Shown one piece after another: positions 22,125 to 33,311 of a stretch of 64,000 nucleotides of DNA. Location of the stretch: positions 26,013,344 to 26,077,343 of the forward strand of contig NW_026947486.1 of NCBI RefSeq assembly GCF_034190915.1, in the 5' to 3' direction. The notes under the pieces are model-generated. The model had not been told where the DNA came from. It saw nothing but the letters and a program-made list of their open reading frames with translations, and searched no databases. The translations under genes and the position numbers were made by a program. The DNA comes from Cavia porcellus. Lineage: Eukaryota; Chordata; Mammalia; Rodentia; Caviidae. Within the stretch, counting starts at the first letter, position 1; each line of letters begins with the position of its first letter.

Positions 22125-22714
22125 TTTTCTCTTAATCTTTGAAGCTCCACTTTCAAGTCTTCATCTTCTATTTCTGACTCATCATCACTGCTCATTGGTG
22201 AAGATGGAGAATAGAAGAGTGAACTATGTGTTTCAGCATATGCTTGTTCATGGAGTGGTAAGCATTGGTTACTCTCTGGACCAGTTTTTTCCACAACATT
22301 TTCATTACCAGCCAGGTTGGCTAAAAATTCACTATTAGAACTAAGCTGTTTCCCACCAGTTAGTATCTCTCTTTCTATGCTATTTCTCGTGGCTGAAATT
22401 TCTTCTAATTCTTTTTCTGGGCTCACTGAAGATACATCAGTCTCACAAGCTGTGCTTAAAGGTAAGAAGCTGTCAATTTGTTTGGGAATTCCTTTATTTT
22501 CTTTAAAGGTTTTGTGAAGAGTTTGTAACTTCTGAGAAGAAATGGAAGTCTGAAGATTTTGTGTGGTAGTTTCCACTTCTACCAACTGAGACTTTGCAGC
22601 TGCAGAAAAGACGAGTGCTTCTTCACTAGACTGCTTGTCCTTGAATACTGCTGGTCTGTATTCTATTCCAAAAGATGTTGCTTTCACTGACTGTTGTTGA
22701 GGAACTGTGATTAC
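22125..22714 (-). CDS. WNK3: WNK3 coding exon j, ends in C-terminal acidic block
   Basis: A 590-nt exon of 196 codons, [16 protein letters not shown].. to ..[16 protein letters not shown], plus two bases of Lys. The first residue completes the RFQV motif begun in exon i. Most of it is disordered. The end, [16 protein letters not shown], is the acidic block conserved near the C terminus of WNK1-3. The acceptor is CCTCAG and the donor GTAAGAA. The open frame continuing upstream to 22804 is intron. Confidence 0.97.
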
Positions 22715-23171
22715 CTGAGGTATAAAAAGGTAAAAGTGTCTGGCTCCACCTAACCAAAAGATAAATCTCAAGAAAAATTCAATACCAATATACAGCATAG
22801 ACAAGTGGATGGTCTACTGAGATGCACATATACTGGTAGTATTAAAAATGAAAAATACAACCATATTTTCAGTATTCAGTCTTGTATTTGGGCTCCTTGA
22901 ATAAACAGAGTTGGTTTTATATTAATCAAAAAATTCCACAAAGTTGCTAATATTGTAAAGGACATGAAATTAAGTTTATAAAACAGATCTCCCACCCATC
23001 AAAAAATGATGACCATTTCTATACTCTCTTTTAGCTAATAAAATTCCCATTTCTGTAGAATCTCTTTTACAAATGGCTTCAAAAGTTAAGATGCAAAGTG
23101 AACAATTTAAAGATAAAAAGATCTATATTTAAAGTATCATCTACAGACCAATCTTTAAATACTGTTACTTT

Positions 23172-23260
23172 TTTTTTTCAATGCTGGAGATAGAATCAAG
23201 GACTTCACATGCTGAGCTAGGCAAGTGTTATACCACTGAACTATAGCCCCAGCCATGCTG
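23172..23260 (-). mobile_element. Antisense ID SINE close to WNK3 exon i
   Basis: CAATGCTGGAGATAGAATCA to CTGAACTATAGCCCCAGCC. It lies about 50 nt past the donor of exon i. Confidence 0.85.
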
Positions 23261-23310
23261 TTAACTTTTATAAGGCCTTTCTAAATAAAGATTCAATCAA
23301 AGACACAAAC

Positions 23311-23441
23311 CTGGAACCGACCCCGCTGAAATGATCCACTCATCGCTTTACATCTACTCAAAGCCCTAGTATCGGTTGTGGACTCCCGTGTCAGAGGAAT
23401 AGGATCAGGAGCAATTGCTGATGTTATATCTTCTGTTTCCA
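23311..23441 (-). CDS. WNK3: WNK3 coding exon i, RFQ half of docking motif
   Basis: A 131-nt exon: the split Val then [20 protein letters not shown].. to ..[10 protein letters not shown]. The last three residues RFQ join V at the start of exon j to form RFQV, a textbook RFxV motif for SPAK/OSR1 docking. The acceptor is TTACAG and the donor GTTTGT, weaker than the other donors in this gene. Confidence 0.94.
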
Positions 23442-23804
23442 CTGTAAGTTTTGTCAAATTTTAAGCATAAAAGAGAAAATTTCTTATTAAAACTAAACAT
23501 GCTAAATTACCAAAAATGAAGAAAAGTAGAAAAAGTTTAACTCTGGCTAGACATTTAAAAAGTGTAAATGTAATAAGCAACATTGTATAATTCCCTGTCT
23601 AAACCAGACATTGTAAGATTTATCCCAAGACTTAGTATCTGTATGAAATGAGTAACTGCAAAATCAAATTAGTTACAAAAGGAAAAAATAAAATGGCAAT
23701 GACATTAATGGGGGCATGTCACATACACGGGCTATGTGAACAAAAAAATAAGTAAATGAAAAGTGATGTTACCTAGTCAGTGTTCCTGACTGTAAGCACA
23801 CTAC

Positions 23805-24036
23805 CTTGATGGACTTTTGATCTCTTGAAAAAGCTGGTTGACTGCCGTAGCCTGTATGCCCAGCTTTTTAATTTGCGAGTCCAGGATTTCTTGCTAATAG
23901 GATTTTTGAGACTAGGACAAGTAAAGCTTAGGCCAAAATATCCACCTCCTGTCTGCAGATGAATGGTTCCACCACTTGACACAGCAGCAGGATAGGCCTC
24001 TAGATCCCCTGGAAGTGAAGCATCTGGAGACATCTC
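23805..24036 (-). CDS. WNK3: WNK3 coding exon h
   Basis: A 232-nt exon of 77 codons, [20 protein letters not shown].. to ..[12 protein letters not shown], plus one base. It contains a strongly basic, aromatic cluster ([17 protein letters not shown]) that stands out from the acidic and Ser-rich surroundings. I cannot assign it a domain. It begins in phase 0 after CTAG and ends GTAG. Exons h and i total 363 nt, so joint skipping would keep the frame while skipping either alone would not. Confidence 0.95.
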
Positions 24037-26065
24037 CTAGTGGAGATTAAAAAAGGATAAAAAAACAAAGTAGTAATAATTTAGGTAATGTGGAGAATTT
24101 TTTTAGTATATTGGAATGTGGTTTGTGGACTAATTATTAATCAAAACTAGGATACTATGTATATCTGCATTAATGGTACTATATCAGACTGAACTTGAGG
24201 TATTCAATTTGTATTGATTAAATCTTCCAAATTTCTTTAAAAATATTATTCAGACATCAGATGAATAAAAGAACAAAATATTAATCTCCCATGCCAGAAC
24301 ATTTTTCATCCCCATGCCAACTCCAAACACTGAAAATTAAAACAAAATTTCCTTCATATATGCCATTTTACTAAAAAAGTTACTGAAATCTCATGGTATT
24401 AAAATGAAATATTTATTTATTCTCATATTATTTAAGAGAGTTAAAGATTCCTGCCACACACAACAGAAAAACAAACTATCTAAGGCACTTAGAGTAAAAG
24501 AGAAATACCAGTAATGAAGTTTCTTACTTTATGTAAGCACAGAGAAATTTATAAATGAACTAAAAATTATTTTAAGTTCATTCTCTATAAATTGAGATTA
24601 TGAGGCAATGCTGGCTATAAAGTCAATCTCTTCTTGTCCTTGTACCCAGATCCCCTCAAAAAATCCTAGAATTAACTGTTGTATTTTATTGACTTCTTTA
24701 AAAATAAATTTACTATAATAATTAATATAAAAACTAATATATACAACCACAAATACTTTGGAAAACATGAGAGTGGTTACTAATAATCTACATGTTTAAA
24801 AGTGAATACAGGACCAGGGAATAGCTTAGCAGCATGATGCTGGCCTAGTGAGTATGAGGTCCTGAGTTCAACTCCCAGTTCAAAAAAAAAAAAGTGAATA
24901 CAAAAGCAAAAAGAACAGGATTTACCATTTTGTCTGAAGGAAGACAGCCTATATGACAATAAGCATACACAGTCTTGGGTAAGCATTATTAACACTAGGA
25001 CAGAAAGGGGGTTATTGAAAGTAAAATTCTGTGCAGTCGGCTTTTATTTTACAGAAACTCATTTTGGATTGATAATATCACCTCAGTCAGGGGAAAAAAA
25101 ACCCTTCTGAATCATTACAATTTTAAAAGTGTTTCACTGGCCCACTAATATTATAGCTAAGATTTTCATTATGTAGTAACTGGATCAAGATGGCATATTT
25201 AATGTATATTTCAGTCCCACTTATCAATTCAAATCACCAAACATAACAAAAAACAACAAATATGGGCATAAGTACATATGAATTAAAAAAGAAAAATTAG
25301 ACCATAATATATGTAGGAACTGTTTCAAAATGCTATGAACTAATAAAAAAAGAAATGGAAAAACAAACAAAAATGCTGCAAACTAAGATGAGAAAGATGA
25401 GCAATAAGAGTGAGCCCTGACCCATCCAAAGGATGAATCATTAACTGCTTATAAAATTGAACACACTCTATCCTCTGTTTCTTAATGTTACCTCTTAATA
25501 TTCTTCTACTTACTGGCATTCTTTTGGTTACTTGAACAAATCTTCATTATGTCACTACCAAAAATCTTTCCCTGACAACTCAATGTAGAGTAATCCCCTA
25601 ATCTCAGCGCTTTACTTCTATTACTTTATTTGTTTAGGGGCTGTTTCCCTCAACTAGAATGTGAGCTCCACAAAAATAGAGGTTTTGACTTATTCACTGC
25701 TCAACAGATTATCAGTGTATGGAAGAGTGCACTGAATGGGGTACAAAGAAAAGTCATTTAGTTCTTTCCCTTCCTTCCCCACCTCCACACAAGCAAAAGA
25801 CCACAGACTATCTTCCCCTAAATAAGAATAGCAAGAATAAATGGTTTGTGGCCAAGAGAAACGTCAGCATAGAGAGGAGATAACATCCAGGAGGAAGATA
25901 AAGCTCTCCTGCCCTTAAAAACTACCTACTAGGCCACACTACAGGGAGCATTAGAGACAAGTTAAAATACAAATGTCAGTGAGCATGTTGTATGCTTTTC
26001 CTACAATTACTGTAGGAAGGCTATAGTGATTATATATAGCATTTATAGACAGACAAACAAGAATC
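24037..26065 (-). other. WNK3: WNK3 intron between exons g and h (repeat-poor part)
   Basis: Apart from one ID element, 2 kb of AT-rich unique-looking intron just upstream of exon h. Nothing coding was recognised. Confidence 0.6.
24815..24896 (+). mobile_element. ID SINE with short TSD
   Basis: GGGAATAGCTTAGCAGCATG and CTGAGTTCAACTCCCAGTTC. Flanked by AGTGAATACA. Confidence 0.85.
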
Positions 26066-26067
26066 AC

Positions 26068-26216
26068 TTTTTGTTTTTTGAGACAGGGTCTCACTATATT
26101 GTTCAGGCTGGCCTTCAACTATGTAGCCCAGGCAAGCCTCGATCTCATGGTGCTCCTCCTTCTTTTGGCATTCCAAGCACTAAGCTTACAGGCATGCACC
26201 ACCAGACCTGGCTAAG
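26068..26216 (-). mobile_element. B1 SINE
   Basis: TTTTGAGACAGGGTCTCACT to CAGGCATGCACCACCAGACC. Confidence 0.9.
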
Positions 26217-26384
26217 CAGGGAATCTTATGGGGGGAAAAGAAAAGGTGAATACACAATTAAGAATAACCACACACAGAAATTCAACACTTTAAGAAAATA
26301 TCAAGCATGAACAGAGGAATAGCCAAGGAAATAGCATTCAAAACACAAAATAAGATCTTAATATTTCCAGAAGGATGTATGAAC

Positions 26385-26740
26385 ATATGGTCATTCGTTG
26401 TATAACAACATTTTGGTCAACAACGTATTGCATATATAACAGTAACCCCATAAGGTTATAATGGAGGGTTATAATTACTATTGCTTAGTAATTTATTGTA
26501 CCTGTTCTAAGTTTAGATACACAGATATTTATAATTGTGCTACAATTGTCTATAATATTCAATACACTACCATGAGATAGAGGTTTGCAATATAAGAGTA
26601 ATAGGCTGTACAATATAGCTTGGATATACAGCAGGCTATATATCTAGGTTTAAGTGCATTCTGTAATGTGCATGCCAATAAGTACCCTAACAACACATTT
26701 ATCAGAATGTATTTCTGTTGCTAATTGACATGTGATTGTA
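26385..26740. mobile_element. DNA-transposon relic (Tigger/pogo-like non-autonomous)
   Basis: The sequence runs from CATATGGTCATTCGTTG through TAACAACATTTTGGTCAACA, AGGCTGTACAATATAGCTTG and TATCTAGGTTTAAGTGCATT to CATTTATCAGAATGTATTTC. This is the layout of an old non-autonomous DNA element common in placental genomes. No coding capacity. Family name uncertain. Confidence 0.5.
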
Positions 26741-26926
26741 CTAGATCTATAGGAAAAATAATGAACTACAGTCACTAGAAATGAAAAGGTATAATCTTTG
26801 ATACAAAAAGAGCTGAGTAGAGACTGCAAACAGCTTAAAAATTGAGAAATTCACCAGTACAAAAAGTAAAAGAAGAAAGTGATGAAAAGCAACATATGAA
26901 AAGTTAATAAATTAAAAGAAAAACAG

Positions 26927-27003
26927 GCCGGGGATTTAGCTCAGTGGCATACGTGCCTGCCTGGCAAGTGCAAGGTCATGAGTTTGATCCTCAGTACCAA
27001 AAT
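26927..27003 (+). mobile_element. ID/tRNA-type SINE
   Basis: GGCCGGGGATTTAGCTCAGT, GAGTTTGATCCTCAGTACC, then an A-rich AAATAAATAAATAAA tail. Confidence 0.85.
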
Positions 27004-27127
27004 ATAAATTAAATAAATAAATAAATGAAAAATAATATAAAAATATAAATAAATTTCTATTAACAGATGAAGAAATATACTATATACAGAAAATTCAAAA
27101 GAAATCCACCAAAAATTTACTTTTTAA

Positions 27128-27284
27128 AAAAAGAAAACTTTGAGAGAGTGTTTCTCTGTATAGTGCAGGCTGGCCTTGAGCTTACTATGTAGCCCAGGAT
27201 AGCCTCAAACTTGTGACACTTTTACTGTCTCAGGCTCTTGAGTGCTGGGACTATAGGTATACATCACTACACCCAGCTCTACCA
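27128..27284 (-). mobile_element. B1 SINE with internal duplication
   Basis: GAGAGTGTTTCTCTGTATAG to ACATCACTACACCCAGCTC. Confidence 0.85.
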
Positions 27285-27428
27285 CCAAGAACTATTAGAG
27301 CTAATAAACTCAGCAAATTTGAATGATATAACATCAATAATAAAATCAGTTTTATTTTTACACATCAGCAATAAAAAATCCAAAAGAGAATTTGCTATGG
27401 TCTGAATGTCCCCATCAAAATGAGAGAT

Positions 27429-27512
27429 AGAGGAGAGAGGAGGGAGGAGAGGAAAGAGAGGAGAAGGGAGAGGGGAGAGGGGAGAGAGGAGAGAGGAGAG
27501 AGGAGAGAGAGA
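27429..27512 (+). repeat. 84-nt uninterrupted purine tract
   Basis: Only A and G from 27429 to 27512, with mirror-like GGAGAGAGGAGAGAGG stretches. On the WNK3-sense strand this is polypyrimidine, inside the intron between exons g and h. Confidence 0.95.
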
Positions 27513-28135
27513 CTCTGAGACTTAAAGGGAAAAGGTTAAGAAAAGATATGGAGTATGATTCAATGGTACGGTCCCATCCTCAAGATACCTTATTAAGAAT
27601 ATGCAAATAAATATTCTAAAATTCAAAAAAATATTCAAATCAGAAATATTTCTAATCCCTAGCATTTCAGATAGGGGACATTCACCCTGTAAAATTTTGT
27701 AAAATGTCACAGAATTAGGATTATTTTTACCTTTTATTTCCAAATCAACCCTCCAGCATGATTAGCTTAATACTTTAATTTTTTTATTTTTGTAATACTT
27801 TAAAATTTTTGAAGCAGACACTGAAAAGACTTTCTTGTTCAACAAAAAATGGAAAAGTAAGTTTTTCCTATCCATTATCAATTTCTTTTCTACCATTAAT
27901 ACACAGACATTGTTTCAAATTCCTAGCTAATTCACCATAGGGCTGTCTTACTCATGACAGATCTGCCATCTGCACTAAGAAATTTTGAGTACCTGTAACC
28001 TAAGTTATGACCTTTAAGTACTTATGATCTCAGAATCTCGTAACATAGATAATTTCATTTCACAGGACCAAATTTTAAGAAAGGAAGTTCCTTAAAATAA
28101 AAAGCAAATAAGGAATTAGGATGAATGATACTTAC

Positions 28136-29079
28136 ATGTAAACATAATTCGCTGGGTACAGAAGTTATCACATTCAAGTCCCTTTCGAATACCGATATGC
28201 TAGCAGGCTGACTCGCAGCCACACTGCACAGAATTTTAGAGGCTGCCTGTTGGAAATTAGGAGATGGTGCAGGGCTATCTTGGATTCCACAGTGACTGAT
28301 GGCTATGACTTCTGGCATTGTACAGGAAAGTGTGTCTTCAGCAGAAGAAGAAAATGGAGAGTCTATGCTTTGGGTATCCTTCTGACTCTCAGAATAGATG
28401 CTAGAGGTGTTGTGCTCCTGATAGAGCAAGTTTCTTAATTTTTCATCCAGAGTTTTAATTCGGTTGTCTGCAAACTCCATTTTTGGAGGTCTTTCCCCAT
28501 CTGATTCCAAAAGAGTAATGGGTACAAGGGTAGTTGCTTCAAGGCTAGGGGTCTGAGTGGGAATGACTGCCTTAGGAGAACTTGCTTCAGTATTCACTGT
28601 TGTTTCTTTCTCTTGGGAAATAAATTCTGCATCAATAGCTGGCTGTTGTACTGATAAGGACTGAGGTTTTTGATCACACAAAAATGCTGAAGTTGTAACA
28701 ATGTTATCGGTAATCTGAGCTGATTCACCAGAATGGGCCATGAGCACATTAGCTTGACTGAAAGCTTGATGACATGGATATACAGGTATGAACATACCTG
28801 TTTGGCTGGTGAGCCCATCACGTTTGACTGCAGCTGTACAAACTGAAGTAGCAGAATAAGCGGAACTACTAGTACTTGGTGCCATTATCTGCCTGTCATC
28901 TTCCGTTGGATAAAGTATAGCTGGCTGCTCAGTTTCTACACTAGCACATTCAGAAATCTTACCATCCACTAAATTCTTCTGTTCTGATTTGGAGGTGAAA
29001 AGTGCACGCTGGCATGAATTATTTTCTATAGTGAGTAGTGTGTCCTGTGATATTTCTTTATTATTTGTGTTTCTTGAGC
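28136..29079 (-). CDS. WNK3: WNK3 large disordered-region exon g
   Basis: A 944-nt exon, the largest here: about 315 codons from [20 protein letters not shown] through [20 protein letters not shown] to ..VPSELCLH. It is low in hydrophobic structure and rich in Ser, Thr, Pro and Gln, as in the long middle of WNK kinases. The short segment [12 protein letters not shown] is a conserved helical motif shared with WNK1 (DDIKTLEEKLR). Acceptor TTCAG and donor GTAAGTATC are consensus. The downstream in-frame extension to 28055 is intron. Confidence 0.96.
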
Positions 29080-29434
29080 CTGAAACAATAACAAAGGAAT
29101 AGCTAAGTATCTACTAATAAGTAAAAACCATGGAGTAGTACCAAGCTGAAAAGTAATGTGAAAAGCAAGAGACAAATGAGAACCTGTGTGAAAACTACTT
29201 TTGTAAGTAAGACTCAAAATATCACAGAATTCAACTGGTAAAGAAAAAATATTCTTTACTTTTTTCATAAATATTTAAAAACAAGTAAGGTATATACTAA
29301 AATAAATGCTTTCAAAAATGCTTATGAAGATTGTCATAAACACACAATACCCATGATAAAAAGACAGTTATGGTATATACTTTGCATACATATCTTCTGA
29401 GTCTGGATAAAGCTGGGAGAGAATGAAAGCTTAC

Positions 29435-29566
29435 AAGAAAATGGATGTAGCTCAGGAACTGTAGCCACTGAAGGCTGAAGAGGAGACTGAGCTTCACGAT
29501 TTCTAATTGTTTGATTGATACAAAATCGCCATCGACCAACTGGGGATGACTGAGGAGCAGATTCAT
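29435..29566 (-). CDS. WNK3: WNK3 coding exon f with RFCI docking motif
   Basis: A 132-nt exon: 43 codons [20 protein letters not shown].. ending ..PELHPFS, with split codons at both ends. RFCI fits the RFx[V/I] consensus bound by the CCT domains of SPAK and OSR1. The donor is GTAAGC at 29434-29429. Its acceptor (CTACAG, ending at 29567) lies in a 55-bp direct duplication, so an identical second acceptor sits 55 nt upstream in transcription order. The open frame continuing to 29334 is intronic. Confidence 0.95.
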
Positions 29567-29657
29567 CTGTAGAAAGAATCAGCAAAATAATTAATATGCT
29601 AAGACCAGGGAGCAGATTCATCTGTAGAAAGAATCAGCAAAAAATTAGTATGCTAAA
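29554..29657 (-). repeat. 55-bp tandem duplication of a WNK3 splice acceptor
   Basis: Two near-identical copies, 29554-29608 and 29609-about 29657. Each contains the pyrimidine tract, CTACAG and the first bases of exon f (ATGAATCTGCTCC). The proximal acceptor (exon from 29566) keeps the reading frame. The upstream acceptor (exon from 29621) would add 55 nt and reach TAG within eight codons. The copies differ at a few bases only. Confidence 0.9.
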
Positions 29658-29871
29658 CAACTATCAATTTATTTGCCTTATTTATTAAGGAAACCAGATT
29701 TAAAAATCAATTTGGTATCTTTGTTTCCAATAATACTACAATAATATCTCCCAATCTTGACAAATAATCTAAAGAGCTAAGCACACGGTATCTATCAAGA
29801 GTAATTACAATCAAGACACTCTATAGTTTTTTGGGAAAAAAACTAGAAAACATTTTCCATTAAAACCTGTA

Positions 29872-29992
29872 TCTCAAGGCGAGAGGATTATGAGTTTGAG
29901 CCCAGATAGAACAAGATAGCAACCCAGCGACACACTGTCTCCAGTGGAAATGTAGCTCAAAGAGAACACCCTAGGTTAAGTCCCCAATGCAA
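29872..29992 (+). mobile_element. Partial B1-ID SINE
   Basis: GAGGATTATGAGTTTGAGCC, CACTGTCTCCAGTGG then an ID-like AATGTAGCTCAAAGAG. Diverged. Confidence 0.6.
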
Positions 29993-30956
29993 CAAAACAA
30001 AACAAAAATGAAAACACCCTATGCTGCCTGTTATACATCCTGCTAATCATGGTACTTAAATCAATAATAAACATTGATATTTACAAAACTACGCATTAGA
30101 AGTTAATTTTACTGTATGACAATATAAACAACGAAGTAAACAATTCCTTACATTTTAATATCTACTCTGTAAATTTAAGTAAGTTTCTTTTAAACTTTAC
30201 CCTCTGCTTTGTCAGTTAGATATCTGCTCAGATCTCTACTAATCAGAAAAATAAGATACAGAAAGACTCTGGCATCCTAACACAGTCAAACTAAAGTTTA
30301 GACAACATGTGGATCCATTACTCTTATACCACCTTTTGCTTCCTCATGCTGTTAAAAGTCTTTTTGAAGTTTTTGTGTGTCTATGGCTCCTCTCCCCCTC
30401 CCAGACACTATTTATACACTCATAAGCAAAGCTGAGAAGAATACAGAGATTACATCATCCAAAAAGAAAATACAAGAGTCTCAGTTTTAGTATCTATATA
30501 TATAACTGGTAATTGATTTATAAAAAGTGATCACAGTCAGTAGGAGCATTATTATTTGTGGGATAAAAATCAAGATATCAATGACTACTAAAACAAAAGG
30601 CAAATTTAGAACATGCCAATTCTATTTAAGAAACTTTGTATCCATCTTATATCAAAAAAGAACAACTTACCAATTGTTTCAAACAGGACATTAAAGGTCA
30701 TCAGTACTGTGACTGCTTTTCTGGTAACATGTCATGCAACAACCCAGAAACAAGTTAATCAGATAAAGAACCCACACTTCAAGGAAATTTGGAGAACTGA
30801 TTCTTACCTCTGAGCTACATAGTCCTTTCAAAGTGTGGAAAAATAACCCACTTATCAAATTATTGACTAACATGTTTTTCAATGAAGGTGTGTAAATTAA
30901 GTTTCCAAATGTTTTGCTTCAAAAGTAAAACTATAAATTTTAGTAAATATACTTAC
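29993..30956 (-). other. WNK3: WNK3 intron between exons e and f
   Basis: AT-rich unique sequence, no SINEs and no exon signature. 63-66-codon open frames on both strands overlap here and look fortuitous. Confidence 0.6.
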
Positions 30957-31008
30957 TGCTGGTTTGAGTGGATGCAGAATTTATCTGTACTTGTTCAGAT
31001 GATCCTGT
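30957..31008 (-). CDS. WNK3: WNK3 coding exon e (small)
   Basis: A 52-nt exon, too short to appear as an open frame of its own: TGSSEQVQINSASTQTS plus one base. The acceptor is TTCAG and the donor GTAAGTA. It lies only 81 nt below exon d, so the intron between them is very short. It encodes part of the Ser/Thr-rich linker. Phase 0 in and phase 1 out match the neighbouring exons exactly. Confidence 0.93.
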
Positions 31009-31089
31009 CTGAATTAAAAATGAATAGATAAATAATGAAGTTCCTAACATATATCAAAAAAGACATACTTATTAAGCAATTGCTCTTAC

Positions 31090-31245
31090 TTGGTTACTGT
31101 TGAATTCCAAGGTAACAAAGTCAACTCCCATGGATTTTTCTGCAGCAGAATGGACATGAAGAATCTCCTGGGCTTGACCTACAATAGCCCTCAATTCTTC
31201 CACAAATTTTTCCTTCTCATTTTCCAGTACAAAGTTATCTTCAAC
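31090..31245 (-). CDS. WNK3: WNK3 coding exon d, end of OSR1_C-like domain
   Basis: A 156-nt, phase 0-0 exon of 52 codons beginning [20 protein letters not shown]. It supplies the C-terminal helices of the second CCT-like domain and then a linker (..[19 protein letters not shown]). Acceptor CAG and donor GTAAGAG are consensus. The upstream in-frame extension seen to 31356 is intronic read-through and is not coding. Confidence 0.97.
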
Positions 31246-31549
31246 CTGGCCCAAAATAAAAGTCAGTCTATTCACAAGATTTAATTTAGAGTCTTCAAAA
31301 TTATAATCTGTATTAATGCTGATTACCATAAAGAAAAAAAAGTTATTTAAATCCAAGTGCCATAGACCACCAATGAAATGTCATTGTTAGACTGGTACAA
31401 TCTGTAAGAAGCCCGTATTTTTCAAAGTATCTGGAGTTCTATAAGTTGAGTGTCATTTAAACAATGTAACTGAGGCACTGTTTAAAAGCAGGATTCCAAA
31501 CCTAAAAAATTATAATCCACAAATAACAAAATGAAGCATCTTTAAAGAT

Positions 31550-31742
31550 GATAATGCCTGGTGGTACTGCCTATCATTTCAGCATTCTGAGAGGCTGAGG
31601 CAGGAGATTCGCAAGTATGAGCTCAGCGTAGGCAACTTGGCAATTTAGTAATACTCTCTCAAAAAAAACTTAAAAATGCTGGAGAAGAGGCATGCAGCTC
31701 AGTATGAAGGCCTTGGGTTCAATCTCTAGTACCACAAAAAGC
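31550..31742 (+). mobile_element. B1-ID dimeric SINE
   Basis: GCCTGGTGGTACTGCCTATC (B1 side) through an A-rich linker to GGCCTTGGGTTCAATCTCTAG (ID side). Confidence 0.8.
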
Positions 31743-31902
31743 AAAGATAATAAATGATGGTACACAGGCCTTTAATTAAGCTTACTATGCATAAAAATAT
31801 GAAAGAAGTGAAATTTCAGAAAATACTGTTAGCGATATAACTGATAAAATTATTATTTATTTATACTTAGGAATGCAGCAATGCAGAAACAAAAACAGTT
31901 TG

Positions 31903-33089
31903 TAGAGGGCACAGACAGTTATCCCCAAAATAGCAGACTATACCATGGTAACTATTCTTTTTTTTTTTTTTTTTTTTGTCTTTTTTTTTAATTTTTATCG
32001 GTACCGGGGATTGAACTCATGACCGCCTGCTTGCAAGGCAGGTGTTTATGCCGCTGAGCTAAATCTCCAGCCCCAATGGTAACTATTCTTAATTTCCTAT
32101 TAACTTAAACTGAAACCCTGTATTACTAACATTGTCTTACTATGACTGATCTTATTTGAATCTGGTTTGTTAGACCGCTGTTTTACCTTGACTGATTTTA
32201 TTCGAATTTGGTATGCTTGATAGTATCAAGTCTAAGAGCAGAGGCAACTACTCTGAAGATGACAAAATGTAATAAGATACCCATTCCGGTTTGATTATTA
32301 ACTGCTTTTGAAGTCCTACAATGTCTCCAAAGTTGTGTTTTTATTAAAATAGCTATGTAATGCTATGTGCAATTATACTATGTCTGATGATGTGGATAAT
32401 TCTATTGAAAACAACAAGAGACAGCATAGTTAACTACTGTAGATCACATAATATTGTAGTTCTATATGTCTTTTTCATTTCATGTTTTTCTATGAATTTG
32501 TTTTGTTGTCCTATGATCTGTTTTTCCCTATAATACAGAAAGGATAGATATACATGTAGAGATTCACACATGGGGAGAATTTCTAAACCGTTTATGGGAA
32601 CAGATTATATAATGCACCACGTAATGAACAGATACTCTGAAAAAGAAGAGACACTAAGAAACCCAGTGCTAATTCTGTAACATTATGATATAAAATCTAG
32701 GAAGACTATTATTCACTGTTCAGAGTGGTATTAGTTTAGTCTCTTATGTTCAATTTCAGAGTACGTAAAGATAAGGACAGCTACTACGAAGAGAATGAGA
32801 GACATTATGGAAGTCGTTATTGACTTACCCAATGTCAGGTCTTAAAGACCTAAAAAGCCTTCATCATCCTATTCTGATTAGATTAGTTCTGTAATGTTCA
32901 ATATGTATTCAATGTGTGTGAAGATGGGGACAACTGTTTGGAAGAAAACTAGAGACAGTAAGATAGACTGTGAAGATCTCCAGTGGACTTGTTTTGAAAT
33001 CTGTGTTCCTTAAAATTGTTTCCTTATGATCCGTTTTGTTCTGTTTTGTTATGTTTAATCTTACCCTCTTTATAATAAAAAAATTAGAA
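31903..33089 (+). mobile_element. 5'-truncated half-L1 3' tail
   Basis: It matches 58075-59110 of the 4-kb half-L1 nearly end to end. Only the non-coding 3' tail is present, ending in an AATAAAAAAATTAG-type tail. Imperfect flanking repeats (GAAACAAAAACAGTTTG at 31886-31902, AAAACAAAAAGTTTG at about 33091-33105) look like an aged TSD. A tRNA-type SINE is inserted at 31960-32075. It lies in the intron between WNK3 exons c and d. Confidence 0.85.
31945..32090 (-). mobile_element. tRNA-derived SINE inserted in the half-L1
   Basis: The SINE body 31960-32075 (minus orientation, long T run at its left) is flanked by perfect 15-bp repeats ATGGTAACTATTCTT (31945-31959, 32076-32090). Because the TSD is made of half-L1 sequence, the SINE is younger than that half-L1. 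Confidence 0.93.
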
Positions 33090-33311
33090 AAAAACAAAAA
33101 GTTTGCGCTCTGTATGTCAAACTAGTTATATCCCTATTTAAAAATTTTAAAATGCTAATTTATTCCTAACTATTCAAAGAAAAATTTAAAAACTAAGTGA
33201 GAACATAATTTGAGTATTTACATGAATGATGTTACATCACTGGCTAACACAGTAGAATTACTTGAGGAGCTTGATAAACTATTGATCTTAGGCTTCACTC
33301 CAAAAGATCCT

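Noticed and set aside
22715..22804. N-terminal extension of the 227-codon frame above WNK3 exon j
   Set aside because: A consensus acceptor (CCTCAG) sits at 22715-22720 and the peptide above it has no WNK3 character. It is intron read-through.
28055..28135. C-terminal tail of the 304-codon frame below WNK3 exon g
   Set aside because: The GTAAGTATC donor at 28135 and exact phase match to exon h show that the tail is intronic.
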